Of a stretch of 64,000 bases of DNA, positions 20,001 to 28,939 are shown piece by piece. The notes below the pieces were generated by a model that saw nothing but the letters and a program-made list of their open reading frames with translations, was not told where the DNA came from and made no database searches. The first letter of the stretch is position 1; each line of letters starts with the position of its first letter. This DNA comes from Streptomyces drozdowiczii (lineage in GTDB: Bacteria > Actinomycetota > Actinomycetes > Streptomycetales > Streptomycetaceae): the NCBI RefSeq assembly GCF_026167665.1, contig NZ_CP098740.1, forward strand, positions 4,712,001-4,776,000. The letters are read 5' to 3'. A program made the position numbers and the translations under genes.

Positions 20001-20753
20001 ATGATCGGCATGATTCTGGCCGCCGGCGCCGGCCGCCGTCTGCGCCCCTACACCGACACGCTGCCCAAGGCGCTCGTGCCCGTCGGCCCCGAGGGCGACG
20101 AGGAGAGCCTGACCGTCGTCGACCTGACGCTCGGCAACTTCGCCGAGGTCGGCCTGACCGAGGTCGCGATCATCGTGGGCTACCGCAAGGAGGCCCTGTA
20201 CGAGCGCAAGGCGGCGCTGGAGGCCAAGTACGGCGTCAGCATCACGCTGATCGACAACGACAAGGCCGAGGAGTGGAACAACGCCTACTCCCTGTGGTGC
20301 GGCCGGGACGCCCTCAAGAACGGCGTCATCCTCGCCAACGGCGACACCGTGCACCCGGTCTCCGTCGAGAAGACCCTGCTGGCCGCCCGCGGCGACGGCA
20401 AGAAGATCATCCTCGCGCTCGACACCGTGAAGTCCCTCGCCGACGAGGAGATGAAGGTCGTCGTGGAGGACGGCAAGGGCGTGCGGCGGATCACCAAGCT
20501 GATGGACCCGGCCGAGGCCACCGGTGAGTACATCGGCGTCACCCTCATCGAGGGCGAGGCGGCCGAGGAGCTGGCCGACGCGCTGAAGACCACCTTCGAG
20601 CGCGACCCGGACCTCTACTACGAGGACGGCTACCAGGAGCTCGTCAACCGCGGCTTCAAGGTCGACGTGGAGCCGATCGGCGACGTCAAGTGGGTCGAGA
20701 TCGACAACCACGACGACCTCGCCAAGGGCAGGAAGATCGCGTGCCAGTACTGA
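20001..20753 (+). CDS. Sugar/choline-phosphate-type nucleotidyltransferase (LicC-like)
   Basis: The protein (250 residues) opens with [20 protein letters not shown], the nucleotide-binding loop of the NTP_transferase fold. [14 protein letters not shown] and LANGDTVH follow, as in phosphocholine cytidylyltransferase-like enzymes. It probably joins CTP to an alcohol phosphate, but the substrate cannot be read directly. A GAGGAG ribosome-binding site precedes the ATG. Its end overlaps the next gene by 13 bases. That gene encodes a G1P-dehydrogenase-like enzyme, so sn-glycerol 1-phosphate is the natural guess for its substrate. Confidence 0.85.
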   Translation: MIGMILAAGAGRRLRPYTDTLPKALVPVGPEGDEESLTVVDLTLGNFAEVGLTEVAIIVGYRKEALYERKAALEAKYGVSITLIDNDKAEEWNNAYSLWCGRDALKNGVILANGDTVHPVSVEKTLLAARGDGKKIILALDTVKSLADEEMKVVVEDGKGVRRITKLMDPAEATGEYIGVTLIEGEAAEELADALKTTFERDPDLYYEDGYQELVNRGFKVDVEPIGDVKWVEIDNHDDLAKGRKIACQY

Positions 20754-21802
20754 CCCGGCTGATACCCGCGCCGGTCGTCGTCGACATCCGGGCCGGGGCC
20801 CTCGCTGATCTGGCGGGCGTCCTCGCCGACCAGCGGATCTCCGGCTCCGGCAAGCTGGCGGTCGCGATCAGCGGGGGTTCCGGCCGGGCCCTGCGGGACC
20901 GGCTCTCGGACAGCCTGCCGGGCGCCTCCTGGTTCGAGGTGGGCGGCGGCACCCTGAACGACGCCGTGAAGCTCGCCGAGGCCATGAAGTCCGGGCGCTA
21001 CGACGCCGTGGTCGGGCTCGGCGGCGGCAAGATCATCGACTGCGCCAAGTTCGCCGCGGCGCGCGTCGGGCTGCCCCTGGTCGCCGTGGCGACGAACCTG
21101 TCGCACGACGGGCTCTGCTCCCCGGTCGCGACGCTGGACAACGACGCGGGCCGGGGCTCGTACGGCGTGCCGAACCCGATCGCCGTGGTCATCGACCTCG
21201 ACGTCATCCGGGAGGCCCCCGTCCGCTTCGTGCGGTCCGGGATCGGGGACGCGCTGTCCAACATCTCGGCCGTCGCCGACTGGGAGCTGGCCCACCGGGT
21301 CAACGGCGAGGACATCGACGGCCTGGCCGCCGCGATGGCCCGGCAGGCCGGCGAGGCCGTGCTGCGCCACCCGGGCGGCCTGGGCGACGACGCGTTCCTC
21401 CAGGTGCTCGCGGAGGGCCTGGTGCTCACCGGGATCTCGATGTCGGTGGCCGGTGACAGCCGCCCGGCCTCCGGCGCCTGCCACGAGATCAACCACGCCT
21501 TCGACCTGCTCTTCCCGCAGCGGGCCGCCAGCCACGGCGAGCAGTGCGGGCTCGGCGCGGCGTTCGCCATGCATCTGCGCGGCGCCGTCCAGGAGTCCGT
21601 ACGTATGACCCAGGTGCTGCGGCGCCACGGGCTGCCGGTCACCGCCGAGGACATGGGCTTCGACGTGGACGAGTTCGTACGGGTGGTGGCGTTCGCACCG
21701 AAGACCCGGCCGGGCCGGTACACGATCCTGGAACACCTGAACCTGTCCGAGGACGGCATCAGGGACGCGTACGCCGAGTACGTCAGGAGCGCCGCGGTCT
21801 GA
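20741..21802 (+). CDS. Iron-containing alcohol dehydrogenase family protein, sn-glycerol-1-phosphate dehydrogenase-like
   Basis: Enzymes of this family reduce dihydroxyacetone phosphate to sn-glycerol 1-phosphate with NAD(P)H and a metal ion. Seen here are the nucleotide-binding GLGGGKIIDCAKFAA and the G1PDH-type NLSHDGLCSPVA. The candidate metal ligands are Asp in GIGDALSN, His in CHEINHAFD and His in ASHGEQCG. The length, 353 residues, is normal. The GTG start lies inside the 3' end of the nucleotidyltransferase gene, so translation is probably coupled. The product could feed a CDP-polyol for a wall polymer or an ether lipid. Confidence 0.85.
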   Translation: MPVLTRLIPAPVVVDIRAGALADLAGVLADQRISGSGKLAVAISGGSGRALRDRLSDSLPGASWFEVGGGTLNDAVKLAEAMKSGRYDAVVGLGGGKIIDCAKFAAARVGLPLVAVATNLSHDGLCSPVATLDNDAGRGSYGVPNPIAVVIDLDVIREAPVRFVRSGIGDALSNISAVADWELAHRVNGEDIDGLAAAMARQAGEAVLRHPGGLGDDAFLQVLAEGLVLTGISMSVAGDSRPASGACHEINHAFDLLFPQRAASHGEQCGLGAAFAMHLRGAVQESVRMTQVLRRHGLPVTAEDMGFDVDEFVRVVAFAPKTRPGRYTILEHLNLSEDGIRDAYAEYVRSAAV

Positions 21803-21808
21803 GGGGCC

Positions 21809-21838
21809 GGGCCCGGTTTGACCGGCTGTGCCGGGCCC
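21809..21838 (+). terminator. Terminator hairpin after the G1P dehydrogenase gene
   Basis: GGGCCCGG at 21809-21816 pairs with CCGGGCCC at 21831-21838. The loop contains the -35 box of the rplU promoter. Confidence 0.65.
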
Positions 21839-21846
21839 CGTAACCT
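21818..21846 (+). promoter_or_regulatory. Promoter of rplU-rpmA
   Basis: TTGACC at 21818-21823 and TAACCT at 21841-21846 are separated by 17 bases. This is a good match to the principal (HrdB-type) promoter. Transcription would start near 21853, leaving a leader of about 146 bases before rplU. Confidence 0.7.
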
Positions 21847-21870
21847 TGACCGTCGGCGTTTGTTCGCCAC

Positions 21871-21970
21871 ACCTCTGAGCACCGACCTCCCGCTCGTACG
21901 GGAGAGGCCGCTCGTCCACTCCGGATCGTCATGGGTCTCCGGACCCGTGTGAGCGGCTGGCATCAGAGGT
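21871..21970 (+). promoter_or_regulatory. Structured 5' leader of rplU, candidate ribosomal-protein autoregulatory RNA
   Basis: ACCTCTGA (21871-21878) pairs perfectly with TCAGAGGT (21963-21970). Inside are a hairpin CTCCCG/CGGGAG (21887-21904) and a second stem GCCGCTC/GAGCGGC (21907-21957). The second stem carries a GGGTC-TCCG-GACCC tip (21933-21946). Together they form a three-way junction between promoter and start codon. L21 leaders that bind r-protein are known in other bacteria; homology here is untested. Confidence 0.55.
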
Positions 21971-21998
21971 TTCCGCTTCGAGTGAGAGTGAGATCCGC

Positions 21999-22319
21999 GT
22001 GTACGCCATCGTGCGCAGCGGTGGTCGCCAGCACAAGGTTGCTGTCGGCGACATCGTTGAGGTTGACAAGATTTCCACTGCCAAGGTTGGCGACACGGTA
22101 GAGCTCTCTACCCTGCTCGTTGTCGACGGCGACGCCGTGACCAGCGACCCGTGGGTGCTCGACGGCATCAAGGTCCAGGCCGAGGTCGTGGACCACCACA
22201 AGGGCGCGAAGATCGACATCCTTCGCTACAAGAACAAGACCGGCTACCGCCGTCGCCAGGGTCACCGCCAGCAGTACACGGCGATCAAGGTCACCGGTAT
22301 TCCCGCGGCTGCGAAGTAA
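21999..22319 (+). CDS. rplU: 50S ribosomal protein L21
   Basis: L21 is a large-subunit protein that binds 23S rRNA. The 106-residue sequence begins [18 protein letters not shown] and contains [15 protein letters not shown], the L21 signature. Translation starts at a GTG preceded by a GAG-rich ribosome-binding site. It follows a structured leader and is followed after 14 bases by rpmA, the usual pair with obg downstream. The wall-polymer genes immediately upstream end in a terminator, so this unit has its own promoter. Confidence 0.98.
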   Translation: MYAIVRSGGRQHKVAVGDIVEVDKISTAKVGDTVELSTLLVVDGDAVTSDPWVLDGIKVQAEVVDHHKGAKIDILRYKNKTGYRRRQGHRQQYTAIKVTGIPAAAK

Positions 22320-22333
22320 GGGACTGAGAACAC

Positions 22334-22591
22334 ATGGCACACAAGAAGGGCGCATCGTCCACCCGGAACGGGCGCGATTCCAATGCTCAGCGGCTCGGCG
22401 TGAAGCGCTTCGGCGGCCAGGCCGTCAACGCCGGTGAGATCCTGGTCCGCCAGCGCGGCACCCACTTCCACCCGGGCACGGGCGTCGGCCGTGGCGGCGA
22501 CGACACGCTGTTCGCCCTCGCCGCCGGTGCGGTCGAGTTCGGCACGCACCGTGGCCGCAAGGTCGTGAACATCGTTCCGATCGCCGGCTGA
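22334..22591 (+). CDS. rpmA: 50S ribosomal protein L27
   Basis: L27 reaches the peptidyl transferase centre through its N-terminus. The sequence [22 protein letters not shown] is followed by [11 protein letters not shown]. The length of 85 residues is normal. It has the short N-terminus starting AHKKG after the Met and no cleavable Firmicutes-type extension. It is co-transcribed with rplU. A strong hairpin after its stop separates it from obg. Confidence 0.98.
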   Translation: MAHKKGASSTRNGRDSNAQRLGVKRFGGQAVNAGEILVRQRGTHFHPGTGVGRGGDDTLFALAAGAVEFGTHRGRKVVNIVPIAG

Positions 22592-22623
22592 ATTCCCGGC
22601 GCTCGTAGAGCGGTATGACGTGG

Positions 22624-22663
22624 AGGCGGACCTCACTTCCCGAGAAGGGAAGTGGGTCCGCCT
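22624..22663 (+). terminator. Terminator between rpmA and obg
   Basis: AGGCGGACC-T-CACTTCCC pairs with GGGAAGTG-G-GTCCGCCT over a short GAGAA-type loop, and TTT follows. obg therefore depends on read-through or a promoter of its own. Confidence 0.85.
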
Positions 22664-22729
22664 TTCGCGTGTTGCCCCTACGGGGGCGAGCGAAGTCTTT
22701 CCGCAGGTATGCAACTGGAGGTTCCACCC

Positions 22730-24169
22730 ATGACCACCTTCGTGGACCGCGTCGAACTGCATGTCGCCGCGGGTAACGGAGGCCACGGCTGTGCCTCCGT
22801 TCACCGTGAGAAGTTCAAGCCGCTCGGCGGCCCGGACGGCGGCAACGGCGGTCGCGGCGGTGATGTGACCCTGGTCGTCGACCAGTCCGTCACCACGCTC
22901 CTCGACTACCACCACCATCCCCACCGCAAGGCCACCAACGGCCAGCCCGGCGGCGGCGACCACCGCACCGGCAAGGAGGGCCAGGACCTGGTCCTGCCCG
23001 TCCCGGACGGCACCGTCGTCCTCGACCGCCAGGGCAATGTGCTCGCCGACCTCGTCGGCCAGGGCACCGCCTTCGTCGCGGGCCAGGGCGGCCGCGGCGG
23101 CCTCGGCAACGCCGCGCTGGCCTCCGCCCGCCGCAAGGCCCCCGGCTTCGCGCTGCTCGGCGAGCCCGGCGAGGCCCGCGACATCGTCCTGGAGCTGAAG
23201 ACCGTCGCCGACGTGGCCCTCGTGGGCTACCCGAGCGCCGGCAAGTCCTCGCTGATCTCGGTCCTCTCGGCGGCGAAGCCGAAGATCGCGGACTACCCCT
23301 TCACCACCCTCGTCCCGAACCTGGGCGTGGTCACCGCCGGCGAGACCGTCTACACCATCGCCGACGTCCCGGGCCTGATCCCGGGCGCCAGCCAGGGCAA
23401 GGGCCTCGGCCTGGAGTTCCTGCGCCACGTCGAGCGCTGCTCGGTGCTCGTCCACGTACTGGACACGGCGACGCTGGAGTCCGACCGGGACCCGGTCTCC
23501 GACCTCGACATGATCGAGGAGGAGCTGAAGCTGTACGGCGGTCTCGAGGACCGGCCCCGCATCGTCGTCCTCAACAAGATCGACATCCCGGACGGCCAGG
23601 ACCTCGCGGACATGATCCGCCCCGATCTGGAGGCGCGCGGCTACCGCGTCTTCGAGGCGTCCGCCGTCGCCAGGACCGGGCTCAAGGAGCTGTCGTTCGC
23701 CCTCGCCGGCATCATCGCCGAGGCGCGCGCCGCCAAGCCGGTCGAGGAGGCCACCCGCATCGTCATCCGGCCCAAGGCCGTGGACGACGCCGGGTTCACC
23801 GTCACCCTGGAGGAGGACGGTATCTACCGGGTGCGCGGCGAGAAGCCGGAGCGCTGGGTGCGCCAGACCGACTTCAACAACGACGAGGCCGTCGGCTACC
23901 TCGCGGACCGGCTCGCCCGGCTCGGTGTCGAGGACCAGCTGCGCAAGGCCGGCGCCCGGGCGGGCGACGGCGTGGCGATCGGCGCCGAGGACAACGCGGT
24001 CGTCTTCGACTGGGAGCCGACCGTGACCGCCGGTGCGGAGATGCTCGGCCGCCGCGGCGAGGACCACCGCCTGGAGGAGTCGCGTCCGGCCGCCCAGCGC
24101 CGCCGCGACCGCGAGGCGGAGCGCGACGAGGTCGCCGAGGAGTACCGGGGCTTCGACCCGTTCTCGTAG
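22730..24169 (+). CDS. obg: GTPase Obg (CgtA)
   Basis: Obg is a ribosome-associated GTPase. In Streptomyces it influences the switch to aerial growth. The 479-residue protein has the glycine-rich Obg fold ([20 protein letters not shown], then [14 protein letters not shown]). The G domain has its P-loop GYPSAGKSS near 166 and an NKID box. A C-terminal OCT domain follows. The ATG at 22730 has CTGGAGG seven bases upstream. A longer in-frame extension to 22652 would run through the preceding terminator and is rejected. The stop codon lies in a tandem repeat. Confidence 0.97.
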   Translation: MTTFVDRVELHVAAGNGGHGCASVHREKFKPLGGPDGGNGGRGGDVTLVVDQSVTTLLDYHHHPHRKATNGQPGGGDHRTGKEGQDLVLPVPDGTVVLDRQGNVLADLVGQGTAFVAGQGGRGGLGNAALASARRKAPGFALLGEPGEARDIVLELKTVADVALVGYPSAGKSSLISVLSAAKPKIADYPFTTLVPNLGVVTAGETVYTIADVPGLIPGASQGKGLGLEFLRHVERCSVLVHVLDTATLESDRDPVSDLDMIEEELKLYGGLEDRPRIVVLNKIDIPDGQDLADMIRPDLEARGYRVFEASAVARTGLKELSFALAGIIAEARAAKPVEEATRIVIRPKAVDDAGFTVTLEEDGIYRVRGEKPERWVRQTDFNNDEAVGYLADRLARLGVEDQLRKAGARAGDGVAIGAEDNAVVFDWEPTVTAGAEMLGRRGEDHRLEESRPAAQRRRDREAERDEVAEEYRGFDPFS

Positions 24170-24193
24170 AGCACGGCGTTCTCGTAGAGCACG
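24160..24193 (+). repeat. 16-bp direct repeat, 18-bp period, over the obg stop codon
   Basis: GTTCTCGTAGAGCACG occurs at 24160-24175 and again at 24178-24193. The TAG stop of obg is inside the first copy. It looks like a short tandem duplication. Confidence 0.85.
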
Positions 24194-24258
24194 ACAACGA
24201 CTGCGGGCCCGGCCCCTTCCTGATGACGGAAGGGACCGGGCCCGCAGTCGTTGTCGTG
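24190..24258. terminator. Very strong bidirectional terminator between convergent obg and the tagF-like gene
   Basis: Twenty-three bases starting CACGACAACG at 24190 pair exactly with the segment ending GTTGTCGTG at 24258. The stem is extended by CCCTTCC/GGAAGGG beyond one mismatch. The loop is TGATGAC. Confidence 0.9.
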
Positions 24259-24265
24259 ACGGACC

Positions 24266-26488
24266 TCAGACCTGGGTCAGCGCCTCGGCGGGGGAGGGGG
24301 CCGGGGTGCGCTCCGCGAGCGGGACCACCGGCAGCAGGGTCTCCTCGCCCAGGAACACCTTGCGCACCACGCGCTCGGCGGCCCGGCCGTCGTCGTAGTC
24401 GCAGAAGCGCTCCCGGAAGGCCGCGCGCAGCGCCGCCGCCTTTTCGTCGCACCACTCCTTCGAGCCCAGGATCTCGGTCAGCCGCTCCTGGGTCGTCGCG
24501 ACGGCGCCCGGGGGCTCGGCCATCAGGTCGAAGTAGGTGCCGCGCACCACCCGGTAGGTCTCCCAGTCGTCCGCGTGGATGACGATCGGCCGGTCCAGGT
24601 TGGCGTAGTCGAACATCGCCGAGGAATAGTCGGTGATGAGGGCGTCGGCGGCGAGGTAGAGCTGTTCGACGTCGCCGTGGGCGGAGACGTCGATGATCCG
24701 GCCGCCGGCCTGGAGCTCGGCGAGCCGGCCGGTGGGCTTGTAGAAGTAGTGCCCGCGCACCAGCAGGGTGACGTCCGGGCCCAGGTCCTCGGCCAGCTTC
24801 GACAGGTCGAGCCGGGGCGCGAACGACTTCTCGTACTCGCGGTGCGTCGGCATGTACAGGAAGGCGGTCGCGCCGTCCGCGAGGCCGAGCTCCCGCCGGG
24901 CCGCCACGACGTCCGCGGCGGTGGCGTTGACCAGCACGTCGTTGCGCGGGTAGCCGGTCTCCAGGGTGGTGTACCGGCAGGGGTAGACCCGCTCCCAGAC
25001 CGTGGTGGAGAACCGGTTGGCGGAGAGGCTGAAGTCCCAGCGGTCGCACCGGCGGAGCAGCTTCTCCATGTCCATGTTGGTGGACGCCGGGTACTGCGCC
25101 TGGTCGAGCCCCATCGTCTTCAGCGGGGTGCCGTGGTGGGTCTGGAGGTGGATCTGACCCTGGCGCTTGACGATGGTGTCGCCGAAGTTGACGTTGTTCG
25201 TCAGGTACTTGGCGCGGGCCATGACCGCCCAGTAATCGCGGGAGCCGACGATCACCTTCTCGACGCCCTTGGGCACCCGGTCGCGGTGCTCGGAGCGGAC
25301 CGCCCAGACCCGGCGCACCTGCGGCGCGAGCCGGCCCAGCTCGGCCTCGATGGCGGCCGGGTTGCAGGAGTAGCCGCGGCCCCAGTACGCGGAGAACACG
25401 GCCAGGTTCTCGTCCACCGGCATCCGCAGCTGGGACCGGTAGAACACGCCGAGGGCCGCCCGCTTGGCCCGGCCGATCCGGGCCTGCCCGCCCAGCCGCG
25501 CGCGGTGGCGGACGTTGTTGGCGCGGGTCAGGCCGAAGAACGCGGAGTACGAGTCGACGCCGAGCAGCGCGTACTTGTAGCCGCGCCCGCCCGGCGGCCG
25601 CTCGAAGCCCTCGGGGAGCCGCGCGCGGTAGTCCTTCGCGGCCCGGTGGAAGAACTCGGCGCGCGCGTTGCGCGGCAGCCGGCCCGGCTTCTCCAGCACG
25701 GTCAGGAAGTGGTCGACCATCTTCCGGAACAGCGCCGGGCGCCAGGAGTCGAGGTCCGGCCGCCCGTCCAGGAAGGCGAAGACCCGGTCGTACTGGTCGA
25801 AGACGTCGAAGTGCTTCCGGCTGACCGTGCGCAGGATGTTGCCGCCCTCACGCCGCTGCCGGTACATCACGCAGGAGCGGTCGAGCACCGCGATGCGCTC
25901 CGCCGCGATGAGCGAGCTGTACGTCCACGGCGCGTCCTCGTAGTAGCCGGGCGGGAACTGGAAGCCGTGGCGGGTGACGAAGTCGCGGCGGTACGCCTTG
26001 TTCCACACGATCTGGAGCAGGTCCAGGAGCTGCGGGCGCTCGGTGAGCGAGAAGACGGCCGGGCCGTCCTCGGTCATCAGGTCGGAGCGCTTGTTGCGCA
26101 GCAGCCGCCCGTCCCAGTACGTCCGGGTGTAGTCGTAGATCAGGATGTCCGGGTCGCCGGTCGCGTCGAGCCGGGCCGCGATGGCCGAGAGCGAGCCCGG
26201 GGCCAGGGTGTCGTCGCTGTCCAGGAAGAGGATGTAGTCACCGGTCGCCTGGTCGAGCCCCGCGTTGCGCGCACGGCCCAGGCCGACGTTCTCCGTGAGG
26301 TGCAGCACGCGCAGCCGGTCGTCGCGGGCCGCGTATGTGTCGAGGATCGCACCGGAACCGTCCGGGGAGCAGTCGTCGACGCCGATGACCTCGAAGTCGG
26401 TGAAGTCCTGCCCGAGTACGGAGTCCAGACACTCCCCGATGTACCCCTGCACGTTGTACGCAGGCACGATGAGTGTCAGTCGAGGCAT
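24266..26488 (-). CDS. Bifunctional GT2 glycosyltransferase / CDP-glycerol:glycerophosphate glycerophosphotransferase (TagF-like)
   Basis: This 740-residue protein joins two domains. Residues 1 to about 225 are a GT-A glycosyltransferase (LIVPAYNVQGYIGECLDSVL, acidic LDSDDTL). Residues about 370-710 are a TagF-type polymerase with QTHHGTPLKTMG and LITDYSSAMFDYA. TagF-type enzymes extend poly(polyol phosphate) wall teichoic acid chains from CDP-polyol at the inner membrane face. It is convergent with obg and divergent from galE. Nearby nucleotidyltransferase, G1P dehydrogenase, galU, galE and rml genes fit a wall-polymer locus. The polymer and sugar are unknown. Confidence 0.9.
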   Translation of the reverse strand: MPRLTLIVPAYNVQGYIGECLDSVLGQDFTDFEVIGVDDCSPDGSGAILDTYAARDDRLRVLHLTENVGLGRARNAGLDQATGDYILFLDSDDTLAPGSLSAIAARLDATGDPDILIYDYTRTYWDGRLLRNKRSDLMTEDGPAVFSLTERPQLLDLLQIVWNKAYRRDFVTRHGFQFPPGYYEDAPWTYSSLIAAERIAVLDRSCVMYRQRREGGNILRTVSRKHFDVFDQYDRVFAFLDGRPDLDSWRPALFRKMVDHFLTVLEKPGRLPRNARAEFFHRAAKDYRARLPEGFERPPGGRGYKYALLGVDSYSAFFGLTRANNVRHRARLGGQARIGRAKRAALGVFYRSQLRMPVDENLAVFSAYWGRGYSCNPAAIEAELGRLAPQVRRVWAVRSEHRDRVPKGVEKVIVGSRDYWAVMARAKYLTNNVNFGDTIVKRQGQIHLQTHHGTPLKTMGLDQAQYPASTNMDMEKLLRRCDRWDFSLSANRFSTTVWERVYPCRYTTLETGYPRNDVLVNATAADVVAARRELGLADGATAFLYMPTHREYEKSFAPRLDLSKLAEDLGPDVTLLVRGHYFYKPTGRLAELQAGGRIIDVSAHGDVEQLYLAADALITDYSSAMFDYANLDRPIVIHADDWETYRVVRGTYFDLMAEPPGAVATTQERLTEILGSKEWCDEKAAALRAAFRERFCDYDDGRAAERVVRKVFLGEETLLPVVPLAERTPAPSPAEALTQV

Positions 26489-26679
26489 CGTCCACCAGTT
26501 CCAGAGGGCTGTCCGCAGGGGGCTTCACGAGGGGCGCGGTCGGACCGTGCGACAGTGGTCGGCGTCCGGCACCCGGACAGCGTAATTGATCGCCCCGGCC
26601 GCACCCGGGGGGTGCCTCCGGCCTTCCGCGTAGGGTGGAACGCCGACGGGGGCAGAGCAGCGGACAGGAGACGCACGAC

Positions 26680-27651
26680 ATGACCTGGATGGTTACGGGT
26701 GGGGCGGGGTTCATCGGTGCGCACGTGGTGCGCGCGATGCTCGCCGGTGGTCAGCGGGTGGTCGTGTTCGACGACCTGTCGACCGGCAGCGCCGACAAGG
26801 TGCCCGCGGGCGTTCCCCTGGTGACCGGCACGGTCCTCGACCGCGAGGCCCTGGACGCGGCGATCCGCGAGCACGGGGTGACCGGTGTGGTGCACGTCGC
26901 GGGCAAGAAGCAGGTCGGCGAGTCCGTCGAGCGGCCCCTGTACTACTACAAGGAGAACGTCACCGGCCTGGAGGTCCTGCTGGAGAGCATGGTCGCCGCG
27001 GGCGTCGACCGGCTGGTGTTCTCCTCGTCGGCCGCCGTCTACGGCATGCCCGACGTCGACCTCGTCACCGAGACGACCCCGTGCGCGCCGATGAGCCCGT
27101 ACGGCGAGACCAAGCTGGTCGGCGAGTGGCTGATCCACGCCGCCGCCAAGGCCCACGGGCTGCGCGCCGCCTCGATGCGCTACTTCAACGTGGCGGGCGC
27201 CGCCTCGCCGGAGCTGGCCGACGAGGGCGTCTTCAACCTCGTCCCGATGGTCTTCGAGCGCCTGGAGGCCGGCGAGGCCCCGCGCATCTTCGGCGACGAC
27301 TACGACACGCCCGACGGCACCTGCATCCGCGACTACATCCACGTCGAGGACATCGCCTCCGCCCACCTCGCCGCCGCCCGCCGGCTGGAGGAGGCCGAGG
27401 CCGGCACGGACCTCACGCTGAACATCGGCCGCGGCGAGGGCAGCTCGGTGCGCGAGATGGTCGACCGCATCCTCAAGGTCACGGGCAACGAGGACGCCAC
27501 CGCCGAGGTCTCCGCCCGCCGCCCCGGCGACCCGGCCCGCGTGGTCGCCTCCGCCGAGCGCATCAGCGAGGAGCTGGGCTGGTCGGCGCGGTACGGCGTG
27601 GACGAGATGATCGAGTCCGCCTGGCAGGGCTGGCGCCTGCGCCACCCGTAA
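26680..27651 (+). CDS. galE: UDP-glucose 4-epimerase
   Basis: GalE interconverts UDP-glucose and UDP-galactose using tightly bound NAD. The 323-residue SDR protein has TGGAGFIG at the N-terminus, SSSAAVYG with the catalytic Ser, and the YxxxK pair in SPYGETK. ACAGGAG lies before the ATG at 26680. It diverges from the TagF-like gene and precedes rmlABD, so it probably supplies a sugar for the same polymer. UDP-GlcNAc cannot be ruled out as a substrate. Confidence 0.92.
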   Translation: MTWMVTGGAGFIGAHVVRAMLAGGQRVVVFDDLSTGSADKVPAGVPLVTGTVLDREALDAAIREHGVTGVVHVAGKKQVGESVERPLYYYKENVTGLEVLLESMVAAGVDRLVFSSSAAVYGMPDVDLVTETTPCAPMSPYGETKLVGEWLIHAAAKAHGLRAASMRYFNVAGAASPELADEGVFNLVPMVFERLEAGEAPRIFGDDYDTPDGTCIRDYIHVEDIASAHLAAARRLEEAEAGTDLTLNIGRGEGSSVREMVDRILKVTGNEDATAEVSARRPGDPARVVASAERISEELGWSARYGVDEMIESAWQGWRLRHP

Positions 27652-27665
27652 GCACGGCCGTACGC

Positions 27666-27705
27666 AGGGCCCGGCACCGCTCCACGAGGGCGGCGGCCGG
27701 GCCCT
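27666..27705 (+). terminator. Terminator after galE
   Basis: AGGGCCCGGC at 27666-27675 pairs with GCCGGGCCCT at 27696-27705. Confidence 0.75.
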
Positions 27706-27868
27706 TCGCGTACCGCGAGGCGGTCCGGGTTACGGGAGACCGTCACTTTTCCCCCGGATATAGCGTTAGTGGCCGTTTTGTCGCGGAAGATGCGCGGGAA
27801 GCTCAGTAAGGTCCCCTAGGTAGCGGCCCCGGCGGCCGTGGTCACATCTCATCGTGGGGGCAGGAACT

Positions 27869-28939
27869 GTGAAGGCTCTCGTACTGTCCGGTGGGGCCGG
27901 CACCCGGCTTCGTCCCATCACCCATACCTCGGCGAAACAGCTGGTGCCGGTGGCGAACAAGCCGGTGCTGTTCTACGGCCTGGAGGCCATCGCGGAGGCC
28001 GGCATCACCGAGGTCGGCATCATCGTGGGCGACACCGAGGAGGAGATCCGCGCGGCGGTCGGCGACGGTTCGCGCTTCGGCATCGACGTCACCTACATCC
28101 CGCAGGCCGAGCCCCTCGGCCTCGCCCACGCGGTCCTGGTCGCCCAGCGCTTCCTGGGGAACGACGACTTCGTGATGTACCTCGGGGACAACTTCATCGT
28201 CGGCGGGATCGCGGACCTGGTCGAGGAGTTCCGCGCGGACCGGCCCGACGCGCAGATCCTGCTGACCCGGGTGCCCGACCCGACCTCGTTCGGCGTCGCG
28301 GAGCTGGACCGGGACGGCAGGGTGGTGGCCCTGGAGGAGAAGCCGGAGCACCCCAAGAGCGACCTCGCGCTCGTCGGCGTCTACCTCTTCACCCCGGCCG
28401 TCCACGAGGCCGTCCGCTCGATCCGCCCCTCCTGGCGCGGCGAGCTGGAGATCACCCACGCCCTCCAGTGGCTCATCGACCGGGAACGCGACGTGCGCTC
28501 CACCATCATCCGCGGCTACTGGAAGGACACCGGCAACGTCACCGACATGCTGGAGGTCAACCGGACCGTCCTGGAGGGCATCGAGCCGTGCGCCGACGGC
28601 GCCTACGTCGACGGCGAGAGCGAGATCATCGGCCGGGTGCTGATCGAACCGGGCGCCCGGGTCACCCGCAGCCGGATCGTCGGGCCCGCCGTGATCGGGA
28701 CCGGGTCGGTGATCAGCGACGCCTATGTCGGCCCGTTCACCTCGGTCGCCCAGAACTGCCGCATCGAGGACAGCGAGATCGAGTACTCCATCGTCCTCGG
28801 GGGCGCCTCCATCGACGGGGTGAGGCGCGTGGAGGCATCGCTGATCGGCCACGACGTCGAGGTGACGCCCGCGCCCCGCAGCCCCTCCGCCCACCGACTC
28901 GTCCTCGGCGACCACAGCAAGGTGCAGATCTCCTCATGA
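27869..28939 (+). CDS. rmlA: Glucose-1-phosphate thymidylyltransferase (long form)
   Basis: RmlA makes dTDP-glucose, the first step of dTDP-rhamnose synthesis. The signature KALVLSGGAGTRLRPITHTSAKQLVPV opens the protein. YLGDNFIVGG and the C-terminal hexapeptide-like repeats (residues about 250-345) mark the long StrD-type class of 356 residues. The GTG at 27869 matches the usual MKALVLSGG start. A GTG 15 bases upstream is also in frame. Its stop overlaps the rmlB ATG by four bases (ATGA), so the genes are coupled. Confidence 0.94.
   Translation: MKALVLSGGAGTRLRPITHTSAKQLVPVANKPVLFYGLEAIAEAGITEVGIIVGDTEEEIRAAVGDGSRFGIDVTYIPQAEPLGLAHAVLVAQRFLGNDDFVMYLGDNFIVGGIADLVEEFRADRPDAQILLTRVPDPTSFGVAELDRDGRVVALEEKPEHPKSDLALVGVYLFTPAVHEAVRSIRPSWRGELEITHALQWLIDRERDVRSTIIRGYWKDTGNVTDMLEVNRTVLEGIEPCADGAYVDGESEIIGRVLIEPGARVTRSRIVGPAVIGTGSVISDAYVGPFTSVAQNCRIEDSEIEYSIVLGGASIDGVRRVEASLIGHDVEVTPAPRSPSAHRLVLGDHSKVQISS

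Noticed and set aside
13865..20011. A 2048-codon open frame on the minus strand
   Set aside because: It runs antisense across DUF2344, rne and galU. Its Gly/Leu/Arg-rich translation has no domain and reflects GC-biased codons.
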